Below are positions 34,998 through 43,377 of a DNA stretch of 64,000 nucleotides, in pieces. Source of the stretch: CAZCCV01 sp964497515 (lineage in GTDB: Bacteria; Armatimonadota; UBA5829; DTLH01); NCBI GenBank assembly GCA_964497515.1, contig CAZCCV010000002.1, positions 62,001 through 126,000 of the forward strand, read 5' to 3'. Every line of letters begins with the position of its first letter. Position 1 is the stretch's first letter. The translations under genes and the position numbers were made by a program. Below the pieces are notes generated by a model. The model did no database searches and was not told where the DNA came from. It saw nothing but the letters and a program-made list of their open reading frames with translations.

Positions 34998-36407
34998 CTA
35001 ATGGGGCGCTTCTTCGCACAGGATGCTTGCAATTGCCTGGCAAACGATCTCGTCTTCGTTCAGCAGAATAGTTCTCACATCCAGCAGAACCGTATCTTGG
35101 TGCACCCGAGCAAAAACAGGGGTAGGGTAGTGTCGAAGTTTGCGCGAAAGAGTCTCGGCTGAGATCTCTCTTGGCCTGATGCTGATCAGTTTTGTGGGCA
35201 TCGTCTCAGCGGGAACCGACCCGCTTCCCACCTGAGACATTCCGTTCTCAACACTTACAGATGCTTTGTCGCCAGTGTTAGCAATCAGGTTCTCTGCAAT
35301 TGCTTTAGCGCGAGGGTCAAGCTGCTCAATGGTGAGAGAGAGCATCCTGTAAGTTGGATGATTTGCTTCCAGCTTGTCCAGGTCTAAGAAGAGTCTTAAT
35401 GTAGCTTCGAGCGCGGCTACTTCCATCTTGCTAATTCTGAGCGCACGAGCCAGCGGATTCTTTTTGATTGCTGATACTACGGAAGTCTTACCAACGATAA
35501 TCCCGCACTGTGGCCCGCCGATTAGTTTGTCCCCGCTGAAGCATACGGCATCGGCTCCTGCTATTACACTCGAGGTAACCAGCGGCTCTCGTTCCATACC
35601 ATAGCGGCTAATATCTACCAGGGCACCGCTCCCCACGTCGTCTATAAGCCACAAGTTGTTTTCCTTCGCCAGTGGAGCTAGGTCATCAATAGAAGGTTCT
35701 TCCGAAAAACCCACGATTTTGTAGTTGCTGTGGTGAACTCTAAGTATTGCGCCTGTGTTTTCGTTGATGGCCTCAGCGTAGTCACTCAGGCGGGTCTTAT
35801 TCGTGGTGCCAACTTCGCGAAGGATGGCACCGCTCATCTCCATGACTTCCGGCATTCTAAATGCTCCGCCGATTTCCACCAGTTGCCCTCGCGATATTAT
35901 CACTTCTTTTCCTTTTGCGAGGGTGTTAAGGGTGATCATTGTTGCTGCAGCATTGTTGTTCACTGCGGTGGCCGCTTCTGCACCCGTAAGTTCCGTAAGA
36001 ATATCTCTAAAATGAATATCGCGGGTTTCCCGTTTTCCTGTTTCAATACTTGCTGCGAGGGTGCAATAGCCAGCAATGACATCATTCACGGCATCTATTG
36101 CAGCCTGTGGCATAGCAGCGCGCCCGAGGCCAGTGTGTAGAATCACACCCGTTGCATTAATGGCTCGACGAACTGAAGGAGATAGTTTCTTTGCTACGGC
36201 TTTCGATACACGTATTGTGATCGATTCTCGGTCTACACCAATCGGAGTATCTGAAGAGGCTGCGATTATCTCACGACGAACAGCTTCAACAGTCGCACGC
36301 GCGGCACTCACAACCAAATCCCGGCCGTGAGCTTGAGCGAGCTGCAGAAGCTCGGGTGTGTTCAGAAGCTCGTCTATTGACGGTAGAAGTCTCAGCGTAT
36401 CTTTCAT
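34998..36407 (-). CDS. selA: L-seryl-tRNA(Sec) selenium transferase
   Basis: A 469-residue PLP enzyme that converts Ser-tRNA(Sec) to Sec-tRNA(Sec) using selenophosphate. The N-terminus LRLLPSIDELLNTPEL matches the tRNA-binding domain start. INATGVILHTGLGRA begins the core, and the PLP Lys is K294 in FSGDKLIGGPQCG. The ATG at 36407 (GAGG eight bases upstream) is preferred to the ATG at 36425. The gene implies selenoprotein synthesis, but selB, selD and selC are not in the window, and the tRNA next door is a leucine tRNA. SelA-like homologues of other function exist, but motif conservation favours true SelA. Confidence 0.92.
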   Translation of the reverse strand: MKDTLRLLPSIDELLNTPELLQLAQAHGRDLVVSAARATVEAVRREIIAASSDTPIGVDRESITIRVSKAVAKKLSPSVRRAINATGVILHTGLGRAAMPQAAIDAVNDVIAGYCTLAASIETGKRETRDIHFRDILTELTGAEAATAVNNNAAATMITLNTLAKGKEVIISRGQLVEIGGAFRMPEVMEMSGAILREVGTTNKTRLSDYAEAINENTGAILRVHHSNYKIVGFSEEPSIDDLAPLAKENNLWLIDDVGSGALVDISRYGMEREPLVTSSVIAGADAVCFSGDKLIGGPQCGIIVGKTSVVSAIKKNPLARALRISKMEVAALEATLRLFLDLDKLEANHPTYRMLSLTIEQLDPRAKAIAENLIANTGDKASVSVENGMSQVGSGSVPAETMPTKLISIRPREISAETLSRKLRHYPTPVFARVHQDTVLLDVRTILLNEDEIVCQAIASILCEEAPH

Positions 36408-36499
36408 ATGTCCAACCTCAGGCATTCAGCTTGCTGTTGGAGAAAGCGAATGTACATCGACAAGGGGCAGTATTCTCCGTGAACACTACCCCTCCATTG

Positions 36500-36585
36500 T
36501 GGTGCCGCAGAGAGGAGTTGAACCTCCACGTCCGTAAGGACACATGGTCCTGAACCATGCGCGTCTGCCATTCCGCCACTGCGGC
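36500..36585 (-). tRNA. tRNA-Leu (anticodon CAG)
   Basis: An 86-base class II tRNA on the minus strand. The acceptor stem GCCGCAG pairs with CTGCGGC, and the D-arm contains GGCGGAATGGCAGACGC. The anticodon stem CATGG/CCATG encloses the loop TTCAGGA, so the anticodon is CAG, reading CUG. The variable arm is a real hairpin (GTCC TTAC GGAC), as expected of Leu, the T-arm contains TTCAACT, and CCA is encoded. A perfect consensus promoter lies directly upstream. Confidence 0.96.
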
Positions 36586-36597
36586 CTAACGGTAGTA

Positions 36598-36626
36598 ATT
36601 ATATCGGCTGGCAGTTAGCGTGTCAA
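36598..36626 (-). promoter_or_regulatory. Perfect consensus sigma-70 promoter of tRNA-Leu
   Basis: On the minus strand TTGACA (36626-36621) and TATAAT (36603-36598) are separated by exactly 17 bases, a full match to the sigma-70 consensus. The predicted start is only a few bases before the mature tRNA 5' end at 36585, as is common for stable RNA genes. Confidence 0.88.
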
Positions 36627-36695
36627 TAGTCGCCACGCCATATTGCCAATTCTTGCTTTTGTTGGAGTAACAATGCCAACGGACGTATAACATAC

Positions 36696-38135
36696 ATGGT
36701 GGTGCTATCTATGGATTGCGACTTGGCTGGATACTTCATTGAAAAGATGAAAGAGACTATCGCCCGATTTGAAATGATCGAACCCGGCGATAAGCTCGTT
36801 GTCGGCGTCTCTGGTGGAGCAGATTCCGTCGCGCTCATCCACGCATTGGCTCAGTTGCAGGCTGAGTATAATCTTCAATTGGTTATTGGTCACCTGCATC
36901 ACGGTATTAGGGGCAAAGAAGCTGATGAAGATGCCGAGTTCGTCGCTCGCCTTGCCGAATCACTTGGCCTGCCTTTGGACGCAATGAAGGAGGATGTTCC
37001 ACGAGCGAAACGTACGATGAAGGTCGGTCTTGAAGAAGCAGCTCGAAGAGTCAGATACGAGTTTTTGGAAAGACTTGCAGATGAGTCTAAGGCTCAACGG
37101 ATTGCAGTTGCTCATACCTCCGACGATCAGGCAGAGACTGTCCTTCTGAACGTTCTTCGCGGATCCGGAATCGAAGGGCTTGTAGGTATTTCTCCGGTAA
37201 GAGGTCGAGTTGTTCGCCCTCTAATACAGCATTCTCGCCGAGAAATTGAGCAGTATCTTTCAGGTGTTGGGCAAGAGTGGCGGATCGATGCGAGCAATGT
37301 AGACACGTCGTACACCAGAAATCGCATTCGACACGATCTGATTCCTCACCTGCAGCAGAATTTTAATCCTGCTGTAAAAAATGCACTCCTAACGCTTTCG
37401 GAGATAGCCAGGGATGAGTCTGGATTCCTGCAAAGTGAGACCGCAAACGTATTTCAATCGATCACAAGAGACCTCTCGTCCGACTGTGTAGCCTTCGACG
37501 CCGAAGCTTTTGGCGCATTACATATTGCGCTGAAACGGCGAACACTGCGCCGTGCGATTGAGTTGGTCAAAGGTGATTTGCTTGATGTAGAGTTCGAGCA
37601 GGTGGAAAGAGTAATCCGACATCTCGCGTGCGACCAGGACTTTTCCTTTACTCTTCCCTCAGGCAGAGTATACGCTGCTCTTTCCGGAGGTGAACTGAAG
37701 GTCTTTAAACTATTATCACCTGAGGTTATAAACCTCTGCCGCAGCATCGCTGTTCCCGGCGTTACATCTGTTCCGGAGCTTGATATTCAACTGGCAGTCC
37801 GCCAGGTGGACGCGGCAATGCGACCAAGCTCTGATTCGGAAGCCGTCTTGGATGCTGATTGTCTAGTTGGAAGACTCACTCTTCGAACCTGGCGGACGGG
37901 AGATCGTATTCAACCATTCGGAATGACAGGCAGAAAGAAAATCCAGGATCTATTTGTAGACAACAAGATAGCTCGGGCGGATAGAGGCAGAATTCCTATT
38001 GTTGTGGACGACGAAAAGATAGTATGGGTTGTTGGTGTTTCAATGTCTGAGCTGGTGCGAGTGACGGCGAAAACGGAACGAGCGCTACATTTTGAAGCGT
38101 TGTCGGACTCGTCTATGCCAGGTCACACAGGGTAG
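36696..38135 (+). CDS. tilS: tRNA(Ile)-lysidine synthase
   Basis: A 479-residue enzyme that changes C34 of tRNA-Ile(CAU) to lysidine so that AUA is read as isoleucine. The PP-loop SGGADSVALIHAL is near residue 39, HLHHGIRGKEADEDAEFV near 66, and HTSDDQAETVLLNVLRGSG near 135. The C-terminal domain includes LRTWRTGDRIQPFGMTGRKK and IQDLFVDNKI. The start could be the ATG at 36696 or the ATG at 36711; neither has a good ribosome-binding site. It is divergent from the tRNA-Leu gene. Confidence 0.95.
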   Translation: MVVLSMDCDLAGYFIEKMKETIARFEMIEPGDKLVVGVSGGADSVALIHALAQLQAEYNLQLVIGHLHHGIRGKEADEDAEFVARLAESLGLPLDAMKEDVPRAKRTMKVGLEEAARRVRYEFLERLADESKAQRIAVAHTSDDQAETVLLNVLRGSGIEGLVGISPVRGRVVRPLIQHSRREIEQYLSGVGQEWRIDASNVDTSYTRNRIRHDLIPHLQQNFNPAVKNALLTLSEIARDESGFLQSETANVFQSITRDLSSDCVAFDAEAFGALHIALKRRTLRRAIELVKGDLLDVEFEQVERVIRHLACDQDFSFTLPSGRVYAALSGGELKVFKLLSPEVINLCRSIAVPGVTSVPELDIQLAVRQVDAAMRPSSDSEAVLDADCLVGRLTLRTWRTGDRIQPFGMTGRKKIQDLFVDNKIARADRGRIPIVVDDEKIVWVVGVSMSELVRVTAKTERALHFEALSDSSMPGHTG

Positions 38136-38181
38136 CTACCGTTCACAATATGCTCGATTAATGCTACGGTTCAGTTAGCTA

Positions 38182-38210
38182 TTGACAAAATTGACGTCTT
38201 CTTCAATACT
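38182..38210 (+). promoter_or_regulatory. Candidate promoter of the S1-domain gene
   Basis: TTGACA at 38182-38187 and AATACT (four of six) at 38205-38210, with a 17-base spacer, lie in the 234-base gap after tilS. The predicted leader of about 150 bases contains the hairpin at 38302. Confidence 0.55.
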
Positions 38211-38301
38211 GTAATAGAGAAGTCCCAGCAGTTGTCTCAGAGTAACACTCAATTTGCGACAACGAGAGGTCTTCTCACAGAAAACGGATTGCAGTTGGCA
38301 T

Positions 38302-38336
38302 CGGGTTTTTACGGATAGTTCGGTGCCGAAAACCCG
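38302..38336 (+). repeat. Hairpin in the leader of the S1-domain gene
   Basis: CGGGTTTT (38302-38309) pairs with AAAACCCG (38329-38336), eight base pairs around a 19-base loop that contains a smaller CGGtgCCG. It lies 33 bases before the ATG. It could be an mRNA control element, for example autoregulation by the S1-domain protein. That role is only inferred. Confidence 0.45.
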
Positions 38337-38369
38337 TAGGCTGTAACTCGAGCAAACCATCTGAAGACT

Positions 38370-38807
38370 ATGTCTATTGAGATCGGGAGCACAGTAGAAG
38401 GGACTGTAGTCAAAATTGCTGACTACGGAGCTATAGTTCGTCTCTTCGGCGGCAAGATGGGGTTGGTGCACATATCAGAAGTGGCCGATGCTTACGTTCG
38501 GGATGTTAGGGACTACCTGAGTGAAAACGACTGCATATTTGTCAAAGTGCTCAGGGTGAACGACAAAGGGCGCTACGAACTCTCAGCAAAACAGGCAGAT
38601 TCCGACGCTGTAAGCCGTCGTGAGCGCAAGTATCCTTCCAAACCCGAGTCTTCCGACCGTGAGATTCGAGAGCTTCAGCCTGAACGCCGCCAAAAAGTGC
38701 CGGTCACATTCGAAGACAAGCTCAGTAGGTTTCTCAAAGACAGCGAAGAACGACAGTCTGATCTGAAGCGGAACATAGAGTCAAAACGAGGAAATAAGCG
38801 CAGGTAA
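38370..38807 (+). CDS. S1 RNA-binding domain protein (YugI/CvfD-like)
   Basis: A 145-residue protein with one S1 domain at residues 1-75: GSTVEGTVVKIADYGAIVRL, then GLVHISEV and VKVLRVNDKGRYELSAKQ. Behind it is a highly charged, Arg/Glu/Lys/Ser-rich tail ending SKRGNKRR. The layout matches the general stress protein 13 group (YugI, CvfD), which binds RNA or ribosomes and tunes translation. The tail includes a short motif (FEDKLSRFLKDSEER) seen in many such proteins. It appears monocistronic behind its own promoter. Confidence 0.88.
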   Translation: MSIEIGSTVEGTVVKIADYGAIVRLFGGKMGLVHISEVADAYVRDVRDYLSENDCIFVKVLRVNDKGRYELSAKQADSDAVSRRERKYPSKPESSDREIRELQPERRQKVPVTFEDKLSRFLKDSEERQSDLKRNIESKRGNKRR

Positions 38808-39134
38808 TTGCTACATCCTCGAATTATCTAATCATCCTCTGTCCTCGGCTCAAGAGGGCTGCTGGCAATTGCCTTCACGTATTCTCGTCAATTATTAGTG
38901 TATGGAGTCTCGGATTGCTACGCTAAGTGGGATCCAGAGCTCTCTTCCTCAGTAATCTCGAGGCAATTGAGGTCTTGTCCACAAATCCAGAGGCTTCACA
39001 GATACTCTCTGCTGTTCTGTTCGTCTAAATACATGAGTTGGTGCATTAGTATCAGCAGAACAGTGCAAGATCAGGAAGTAGTAAAGACGTGGGATCGAAT
39101 ACTCTTTCGACTCCCCAACAAGGAGGGAGCTGCC
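38808..39134. other. 327-base intergenic region
   Basis: No gene is supported here, although the frame of the following gene is open through much of it. Visible structure is a 5-bp hairpin CCTCT/AGAGG (38836-38857) that may end the S1 transcript, and a perfect 10-bp palindrome GGCAATTGCC (38864-38873), a possible operator for the secreted-protein gene. I found no convincing promoter. AGGAGGG at 39121 is the ribosome-binding site of the next gene. Confidence 0.4.
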
Positions 39135-40388
39135 ATGAAAACACATTTCAGCCTTACCAGGACTCTCTGCCTGATGATCGTCCTCGTCTTTGCCATCGTA
39201 AGCATAGCGAGCGCTGGTGCTGTTCTGAAGCGCGACAACAATAACCGCGACAAGGATGATAAGCCAGCAGTAACGGAGCGCTCGAAAACCAAAGGCGACT
39301 CCAGATCGTCAGATAGAAGCCGCTCAACGCCCAGCAACAATGAGCGAGACAATAGCCGGGTTCAGCGACCGACTCCACGAGAAGGTTCGGATCGGTCCGG
39401 TGCACGCACCAATGACACCATCCGACGCCCTGACCCAATCGGCCCTACTGTTCGAAACCAGAACGATCAGCAGGATAGAACAACTACGAGACCGCGGAGC
39501 AATCAGCCCAACAGGCCTGGGTCGGTCAGAACTCCTAATACTAACAGGGATCCTAACCGAACTATGGTCGATCGGCAGATAAACTCCACTCCGGGAGTTC
39601 GGCCGGGTCGTGTGCAGAGCCAGAGCCCACCGACAAAAGTCGATACGCGAAGTTCTGTTTACCGTATTCAACAGACCAGAAACGACAGGGTTTATACTCG
39701 ACCTATGGAGAGGCCTGTCTATGTGAAGCAGAGTGTATATCGGGCGCCAGTTTATCGGAGCGGATACTACCACTATTACGATGGATGGGCGCCGTACTAC
39801 GACTATCCACTGCGCTATGGCTACTGGTACTTTGACTACTACACCGGAGCAGTGCGCTCTGCGTATCATTACTACGAGTATTTCCCGTATGTAGCTAGCA
39901 CAACGATTATTGTGCATAGACGACCAACTATGCTCACCTATGTGGAGATACCGATAGTCATCCGCCAGACCAGCACGTACTACGGAAGTGGTTACTATCT
40001 TGAGGATGCTGCTTTCAATGCGGCGGGAATCGTATTGAGCAACTTGAAGAGATCGTGGTTGGACAACTATCCCGAACTGCTGCTGCAGTATGTCAGGAAG
40101 GGTTCCAGAATCGATGTTCTCTTGGATGGAGCGTATTCCTATTCGGTTAATGGTGAAGACTATATTAATATGACCGAGGATGCCATTATGGCAACAGAGA
40201 CAATCAGCTTCGATATCCTTTCGGTCAGGCGGAGAGGCAGCGATAGAGTAGTCGCTTACGCCAAACACAGGTTCTACAACCCTTACGGTGAAAAGAAGAC
40301 CGTTTACGTGAGTTATGTATTTGAGCAGCGGAATGGTCGCTGGAACATCGTTGAGGTTGGTTCATCGCCAAAGCGGTTCTGGAAGTAG
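39135..40388 (+). CDS. Secreted Arg/Asn/Pro-rich and Tyr-rich protein of unknown function
   Basis: A 417-residue protein with a signal peptide (THFSLTRTLCLMIVLVFAIV and following). Residues about 30-190 are low complexity: Arg, Asp, Asn, Ser, Thr and Pro, with repeated DRS, NRD and RPT steps. Residues 208-255 are dominated by Tyr (GYYHYYDGWAPYYDY and similar). A folded C-terminal domain of about 130 residues (LKRSWLDNYPELLLQYV..., ending VYVSYVFEQRNGRWNIVEVG) has an NTF2-like feel. The ATG at 39135 follows AGGAGGG directly. An open frame further upstream is not protein-like. It may be a cell-surface or cross-linkable matrix protein. No function is recognised. A strong terminator follows. Confidence 0.75.
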   Translation: MKTHFSLTRTLCLMIVLVFAIVSIASAGAVLKRDNNNRDKDDKPAVTERSKTKGDSRSSDRSRSTPSNNERDNSRVQRPTPREGSDRSGARTNDTIRRPDPIGPTVRNQNDQQDRTTTRPRSNQPNRPGSVRTPNTNRDPNRTMVDRQINSTPGVRPGRVQSQSPPTKVDTRSSVYRIQQTRNDRVYTRPMERPVYVKQSVYRAPVYRSGYYHYYDGWAPYYDYPLRYGYWYFDYYTGAVRSAYHYYEYFPYVASTTIIVHRRPTMLTYVEIPIVIRQTSTYYGSGYYLEDAAFNAAGIVLSNLKRSWLDNYPELLLQYVRKGSRIDVLLDGAYSYSVNGEDYINMTEDAIMATETISFDILSVRRRGSDRVVAYAKHRFYNPYGEKKTVYVSYVFEQRNGRWNIVEVGSSPKRFWK

Positions 40389-40425
40389 AACCTCTGCCAA
40401 TTGTGCAAATAGCATAGAGAAAGTG

Positions 40426-40458
40426 CGAAGGCCGGCCGAGTGTCGGCCTTCGTTTTTG
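40426..40458 (+). terminator. Intrinsic terminator
   Basis: CGAAGGCCG (40426-40434) pairs with CGGCCTTCG (40444-40452), nine base pairs with a 9-base loop, followed by TTTTTGTT. It is a textbook factor-independent terminator 38 bases after the Tyr-rich protein gene. Confidence 0.88.
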
Positions 40459-40600
40459 TTCTATTCAGCAATATTTCCCCTGAAGCTGTCCTCCAATGTT
40501 GAGTTCACTTCTATCTTACATCCCCTTACTCTTTTCTGCTAAGATAGTTGGTAACGTAGCCGTAATCACGAGAAACTGTGCTTGTGGGAAAGAGGAATAA

Positions 40601-41191
40601 TTGGTATTGCGCACAATCCCGCTAGTAGTCATCTGTGTTTTGCTCTCCGGATGGGCAATAGCTATGCCCACAGCTGAAGTCAGCACAAAAACGCTGCGCG
40701 TATCTGCTACTGCGCACACGCTGGAAAGCGGTGCTGATGCTAGCTCGCGCATCTTTGAACTAAGCTACGGCGTCACTCCCACTATTGGAATTGAGGCCGA
40801 ACTTGCGCGAATTGCCGATGATTTTGGCAAAACGAGTGTAGCAAACGCTTATGTGAAGCTTCCTTTAGACACCCGGAGTTCATCTGAGCTCAAAACTTCA
40901 GCGTACATTGGGGCTACTATGGTTCGGGTGGATCTTCACGGTCTCGGAGCGGAGAGCAGGGTGGGGCCGGCGCTTGGGATTATAGCAGAGACTCCTGTGG
41001 CAGAGTATACAACAGCCTACGGCCGTGCCGGGGTTGCTTTCCTTGCCAGCACAATGTTCACCTTCGACCTGGGTATCAAATACGAAATCAGACCAGGTTG
41101 GCATTTGTCAACCGGATTTAGAGGCTACACTATTGGCAGTTCAGCGCTCGGTGGGTTTTTAGCTGGCGCGACTTACACCATTTCTCTGTAG
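40601..41191 (+). CDS. Probable outer-membrane beta-barrel protein
   Basis: A 196-residue exported protein with a signal peptide ending near WAIAMPTAEVS. The mature part is built of alternating hydrophobic/polar strands with frequent Gly turns (RVGPALGIIAETPVAEY, GRAGVAFLASTMFTFDL, LGIKYEIRPGWHLSTGF). It ends with a hydrophobic residue (TYTISL), like small 8-stranded barrels such as OmpW/OmpX. This supports an outer membrane in the organism. AAAGAGGA precedes the TTG start at 40601; TTG at 40607 is also possible. It is bounded by a terminator upstream and lies 98 bases from the kinase gene. Confidence 0.65.
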   Translation: MVLRTIPLVVICVLLSGWAIAMPTAEVSTKTLRVSATAHTLESGADASSRIFELSYGVTPTIGIEAELARIADDFGKTSVANAYVKLPLDTRSSSELKTSAYIGATMVRVDLHGLGAESRVGPALGIIAETPVAEYTTAYGRAGVAFLASTMFTFDLGIKYEIRPGWHLSTGFRGYTIGSSALGGFLAGATYTISL

Positions 41192-41289
41192 CCTGTGCCG
41201 TTCGGATTCTAGTCGTTTGGACTTCTCGGATCAATGGGTAATTTGCTATTGCTCAGCTTTTTGTCAGTCACCTTTCATTGAGGGTTACG

Positions 41290-41754
41290 ATGAGAGTGGA
41301 ACCAGTGGTATCTGATGTGGAGTTTCAAATACCGGCTAAGGCCAGTTACGTTGCTGTTGTCAGAAGAGCGGTTAGGGCTCTTGTGCGAGCAGCCGGTTTT
41401 GATGTCAGCGCCCGACAGGATATTGAGGTTGCTGTAGGTGAAGCTGTAACCAATGCTGTTTCTTATGGAAGCCCGAATGGAGTCGACAGCCGGGTGAGTA
41501 TTCGCTGCAAAACCACAGATCATAAGATCACAATCGAGGTGGAGGACGATGGCAGTGACGTTTGCCCGCCGCGTCCGACGCCCAATTCATTGAACAGTAG
41601 AGAGCACGGCCGCGGAATGCATCTGATTCATCGACTGATGGATAGAGTATCGATGCGCTGCAGCGAAAGAGGCCTCACTGTAAAAATGGTGAAGCGTAAC
41701 CGCAAGCATAGCGCTGCAATACTAGCCAAAAAGCTTGCATCCGGAGCTACGTGA
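41290..41754 (+). CDS. RsbW/SpoIIAB-like anti-sigma factor serine kinase (HATPase)
   Basis: A 154-residue GHKL-fold ATPase. The N-box EAVTNAVSYG is near residue 57, the G1 box EVEDDGSD near 87, and the G2 box REHGRGMHLIHRLMD near 106. Such proteins bind a sigma factor or another partner and phosphorylate a STAS-domain antagonist. The ATG at 41290, six bases after GAGGG, is preferred to a TTG at 41278. The STAS gene at 43378 on the opposite strand is the natural partner candidate. No sigma factor gene or PP2C phosphatase is nearby. Confidence 0.88.
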   Translation: MRVEPVVSDVEFQIPAKASYVAVVRRAVRALVRAAGFDVSARQDIEVAVGEAVTNAVSYGSPNGVDSRVSIRCKTTDHKITIEVEDDGSDVCPPRPTPNSLNSREHGRGMHLIHRLMDRVSMRCSERGLTVKMVKRNRKHSAAILAKKLASGAT

Positions 41755-41775
41755 AAGGCTGCCCCTAAGACCCCG

Positions 41776-43362
41776 CTACTCAGCTAGTTCTGTTGGTGGC
41801 TCCTCTTCTTTCTCCAGCTTGCCTTCAAGTTCTTCCTCGAAACGTGTGAGTGCATCACTTGCGGCCGCAGGCAGCTTGAGCTCACGTGCCGCAGCTATTG
41901 CTGCCTTGGCCTCATCCTTCTTGCCGTGGTCGATCAAGAAATCCACCAACGCCAAGTGCGCGTCGGGGTTCTCAGAATCCAGCTCAATGACCGTTCGATA
42001 CTCCTTTTCGGCGAAATCAACCTTGCCTGCTGACTCGTACACAATTGCCAGCGCATAATGCGGATCAGACCAGTTGGGTGCTGATTCGATTAACGCTTTC
42101 AGTTCTCTTGTTGCGCCATCATAATCCTTCTGGCGGTTCAGTACGCGAGAGAGCATAATGGGTCCGGCAGGGTCGTTGGGAGATAGTCGAATAGCCTCCT
42201 TCGCAAGAGCGTTGCACTCCTCGAGCTTCTCTTCATCCGTCATCAGCAATTCCGCGAGTGCAAGAATCGGTCGAGTATCCTTGGGATCATCTTTCATCGC
42301 TTGGCGGAAGCCCGCTTCAGCTTCGGTGAGCCTGGACTGAGCCAAGCAAACAAATCCCAGTTCCAGTCTGCCACCGGGTACAGTAGAATCCAGCTTGAGT
42401 GCCGCTTCAATGGATTTAGCAGCCTCATCCAGCTTCCCTTGTGATGCAAGGCTGGTTCCGGAAAGAAGCTGAAGAATTGTACTCTTCGGGCGATATTCCA
42501 ACGCGCGTTTAGCCAGTTCAGCCGTAGTTGGCAGCCTGTTTGTTGCTGCGGCAAACGCCACACACGCCGCCTGGAAACTCTTCTCTGCATCATCGACTCT
42601 GGCAAGTGAGTCGGATGGTTTATATAGACTATCTGTGTGCATTCCCGACTTCGTCAGAAATGTGGCCAGAGTTGTTGCCGGCACGACCTGGTAGAATACA
42701 GCCGGTTTCTTTCCACCTTCGATGATGACTCTCGCAAGAAAAACTCCTACCGCACCTGAACCTGATTTGGTAACAAGTGCAGCTTTGGGAGCCTTTTCAG
42801 GTGGTGTCACTTTTGAGAGAAACAGCCAGTCACGGCTGCGGATTTCAGTAAGGCAAGCGTTCGCAGCTTCCATTCTAGCGACAGTGTACTTTACCGGTTT
42901 GTGCTCCACATCCAGAGCATAAATCGTTGTCGGAAACCGCTGTCCTACTTCCTCGCCTGAGACAATATCTCCATAGGATGCTTTGGGGGCTTTGTCTATT
43001 ACATCCTTGGTGACCAACCTGACGCTAGGTGAGGCAGGTGTTTTGATTCTAAGGAGTGCGATGCGAGCCAGTTCATCTGTGGCAACGACAGTGGCAGGAT
43101 ACACGTCACCTGTCCACTTGCTCGCTACGACAATCTGGCTAACAGGAATTCGCTTTCCAGATGGCGACTTCTCCGACACAGCATCAATCGAAGTCACAAC
43201 GTAGCTGCCATCACCAACGGTGAATCCGGATGCTGTCCAGCCACTAGTTCGTCCGAAGCTGAACACTGCTACAATGGAGTCTTCTTCGGCTGCGAATGCT
43301 GCTACCGCCAGTGCGATAACGAATAATACGACGACAAATGCACGGCACGCTAGTCTGTTCAT
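41776..43362 (-). CDS. Exported TPR protein with a degenerate trypsin-like N-terminal domain
   Basis: A 528-residue exported protein. The signal peptide ends near AVAAFAAEE. Residues 30-225 follow the outline of a trypsin-like/HtrA protease (SGFTVGDGSYVVTSIDAV, then ATDELARIALLRI). The catalytic His position reads SIDAV and the GNSGGP position reads SGSGAVGV, so the usual His and nucleophile context are missing and it is probably inactive. From about residue 280 there are at least six TPR units (e.g. GKLDEAAKSIEAALKLDS, GKVDFAEKEYRTVIELDS). The tail is Glu-rich. It follows the STAS gene by 15 bases without a Shine-Dalgarno sequence, so it may depend on coupling. Likely an extracytoplasmic scaffold. 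Confidence 0.78.
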   Translation of the reverse strand: MNRLACRAFVVVLFVIALAVAAFAAEEDSIVAVFSFGRTSGWTASGFTVGDGSYVVTSIDAVSEKSPSGKRIPVSQIVVASKWTGDVYPATVVATDELARIALLRIKTPASPSVRLVTKDVIDKAPKASYGDIVSGEEVGQRFPTTIYALDVEHKPVKYTVARMEAANACLTEIRSRDWLFLSKVTPPEKAPKAALVTKSGSGAVGVFLARVIIEGGKKPAVFYQVVPATTLATFLTKSGMHTDSLYKPSDSLARVDDAEKSFQAACVAFAAATNRLPTTAELAKRALEYRPKSTILQLLSGTSLASQGKLDEAAKSIEAALKLDSTVPGGRLELGFVCLAQSRLTEAEAGFRQAMKDDPKDTRPILALAELLMTDEEKLEECNALAKEAIRLSPNDPAGPIMLSRVLNRQKDYDGATRELKALIESAPNWSDPHYALAIVYESAGKVDFAEKEYRTVIELDSENPDAHLALVDFLIDHGKKDEAKAAIAAARELKLPAAASDALTRFEEELEGKLEKEEEPPTELAE

Positions 43363-43377
43363 AGTAATACTTTATCA

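Noticed and set aside
36500..36585. Selenocysteine tRNA (selC) beside selA
   Set aside because: The acceptor stem has seven pairs and the anticodon loop TTCAGGA reads CAG, so it is tRNA-Leu.
38898..39134. N-terminal extension of the Tyr-rich protein
   Set aside because: A signal peptide directly behind AGGAGGG begins at 39135. The upstream frame is rich in Cys/Ser with no secretion or domain features.
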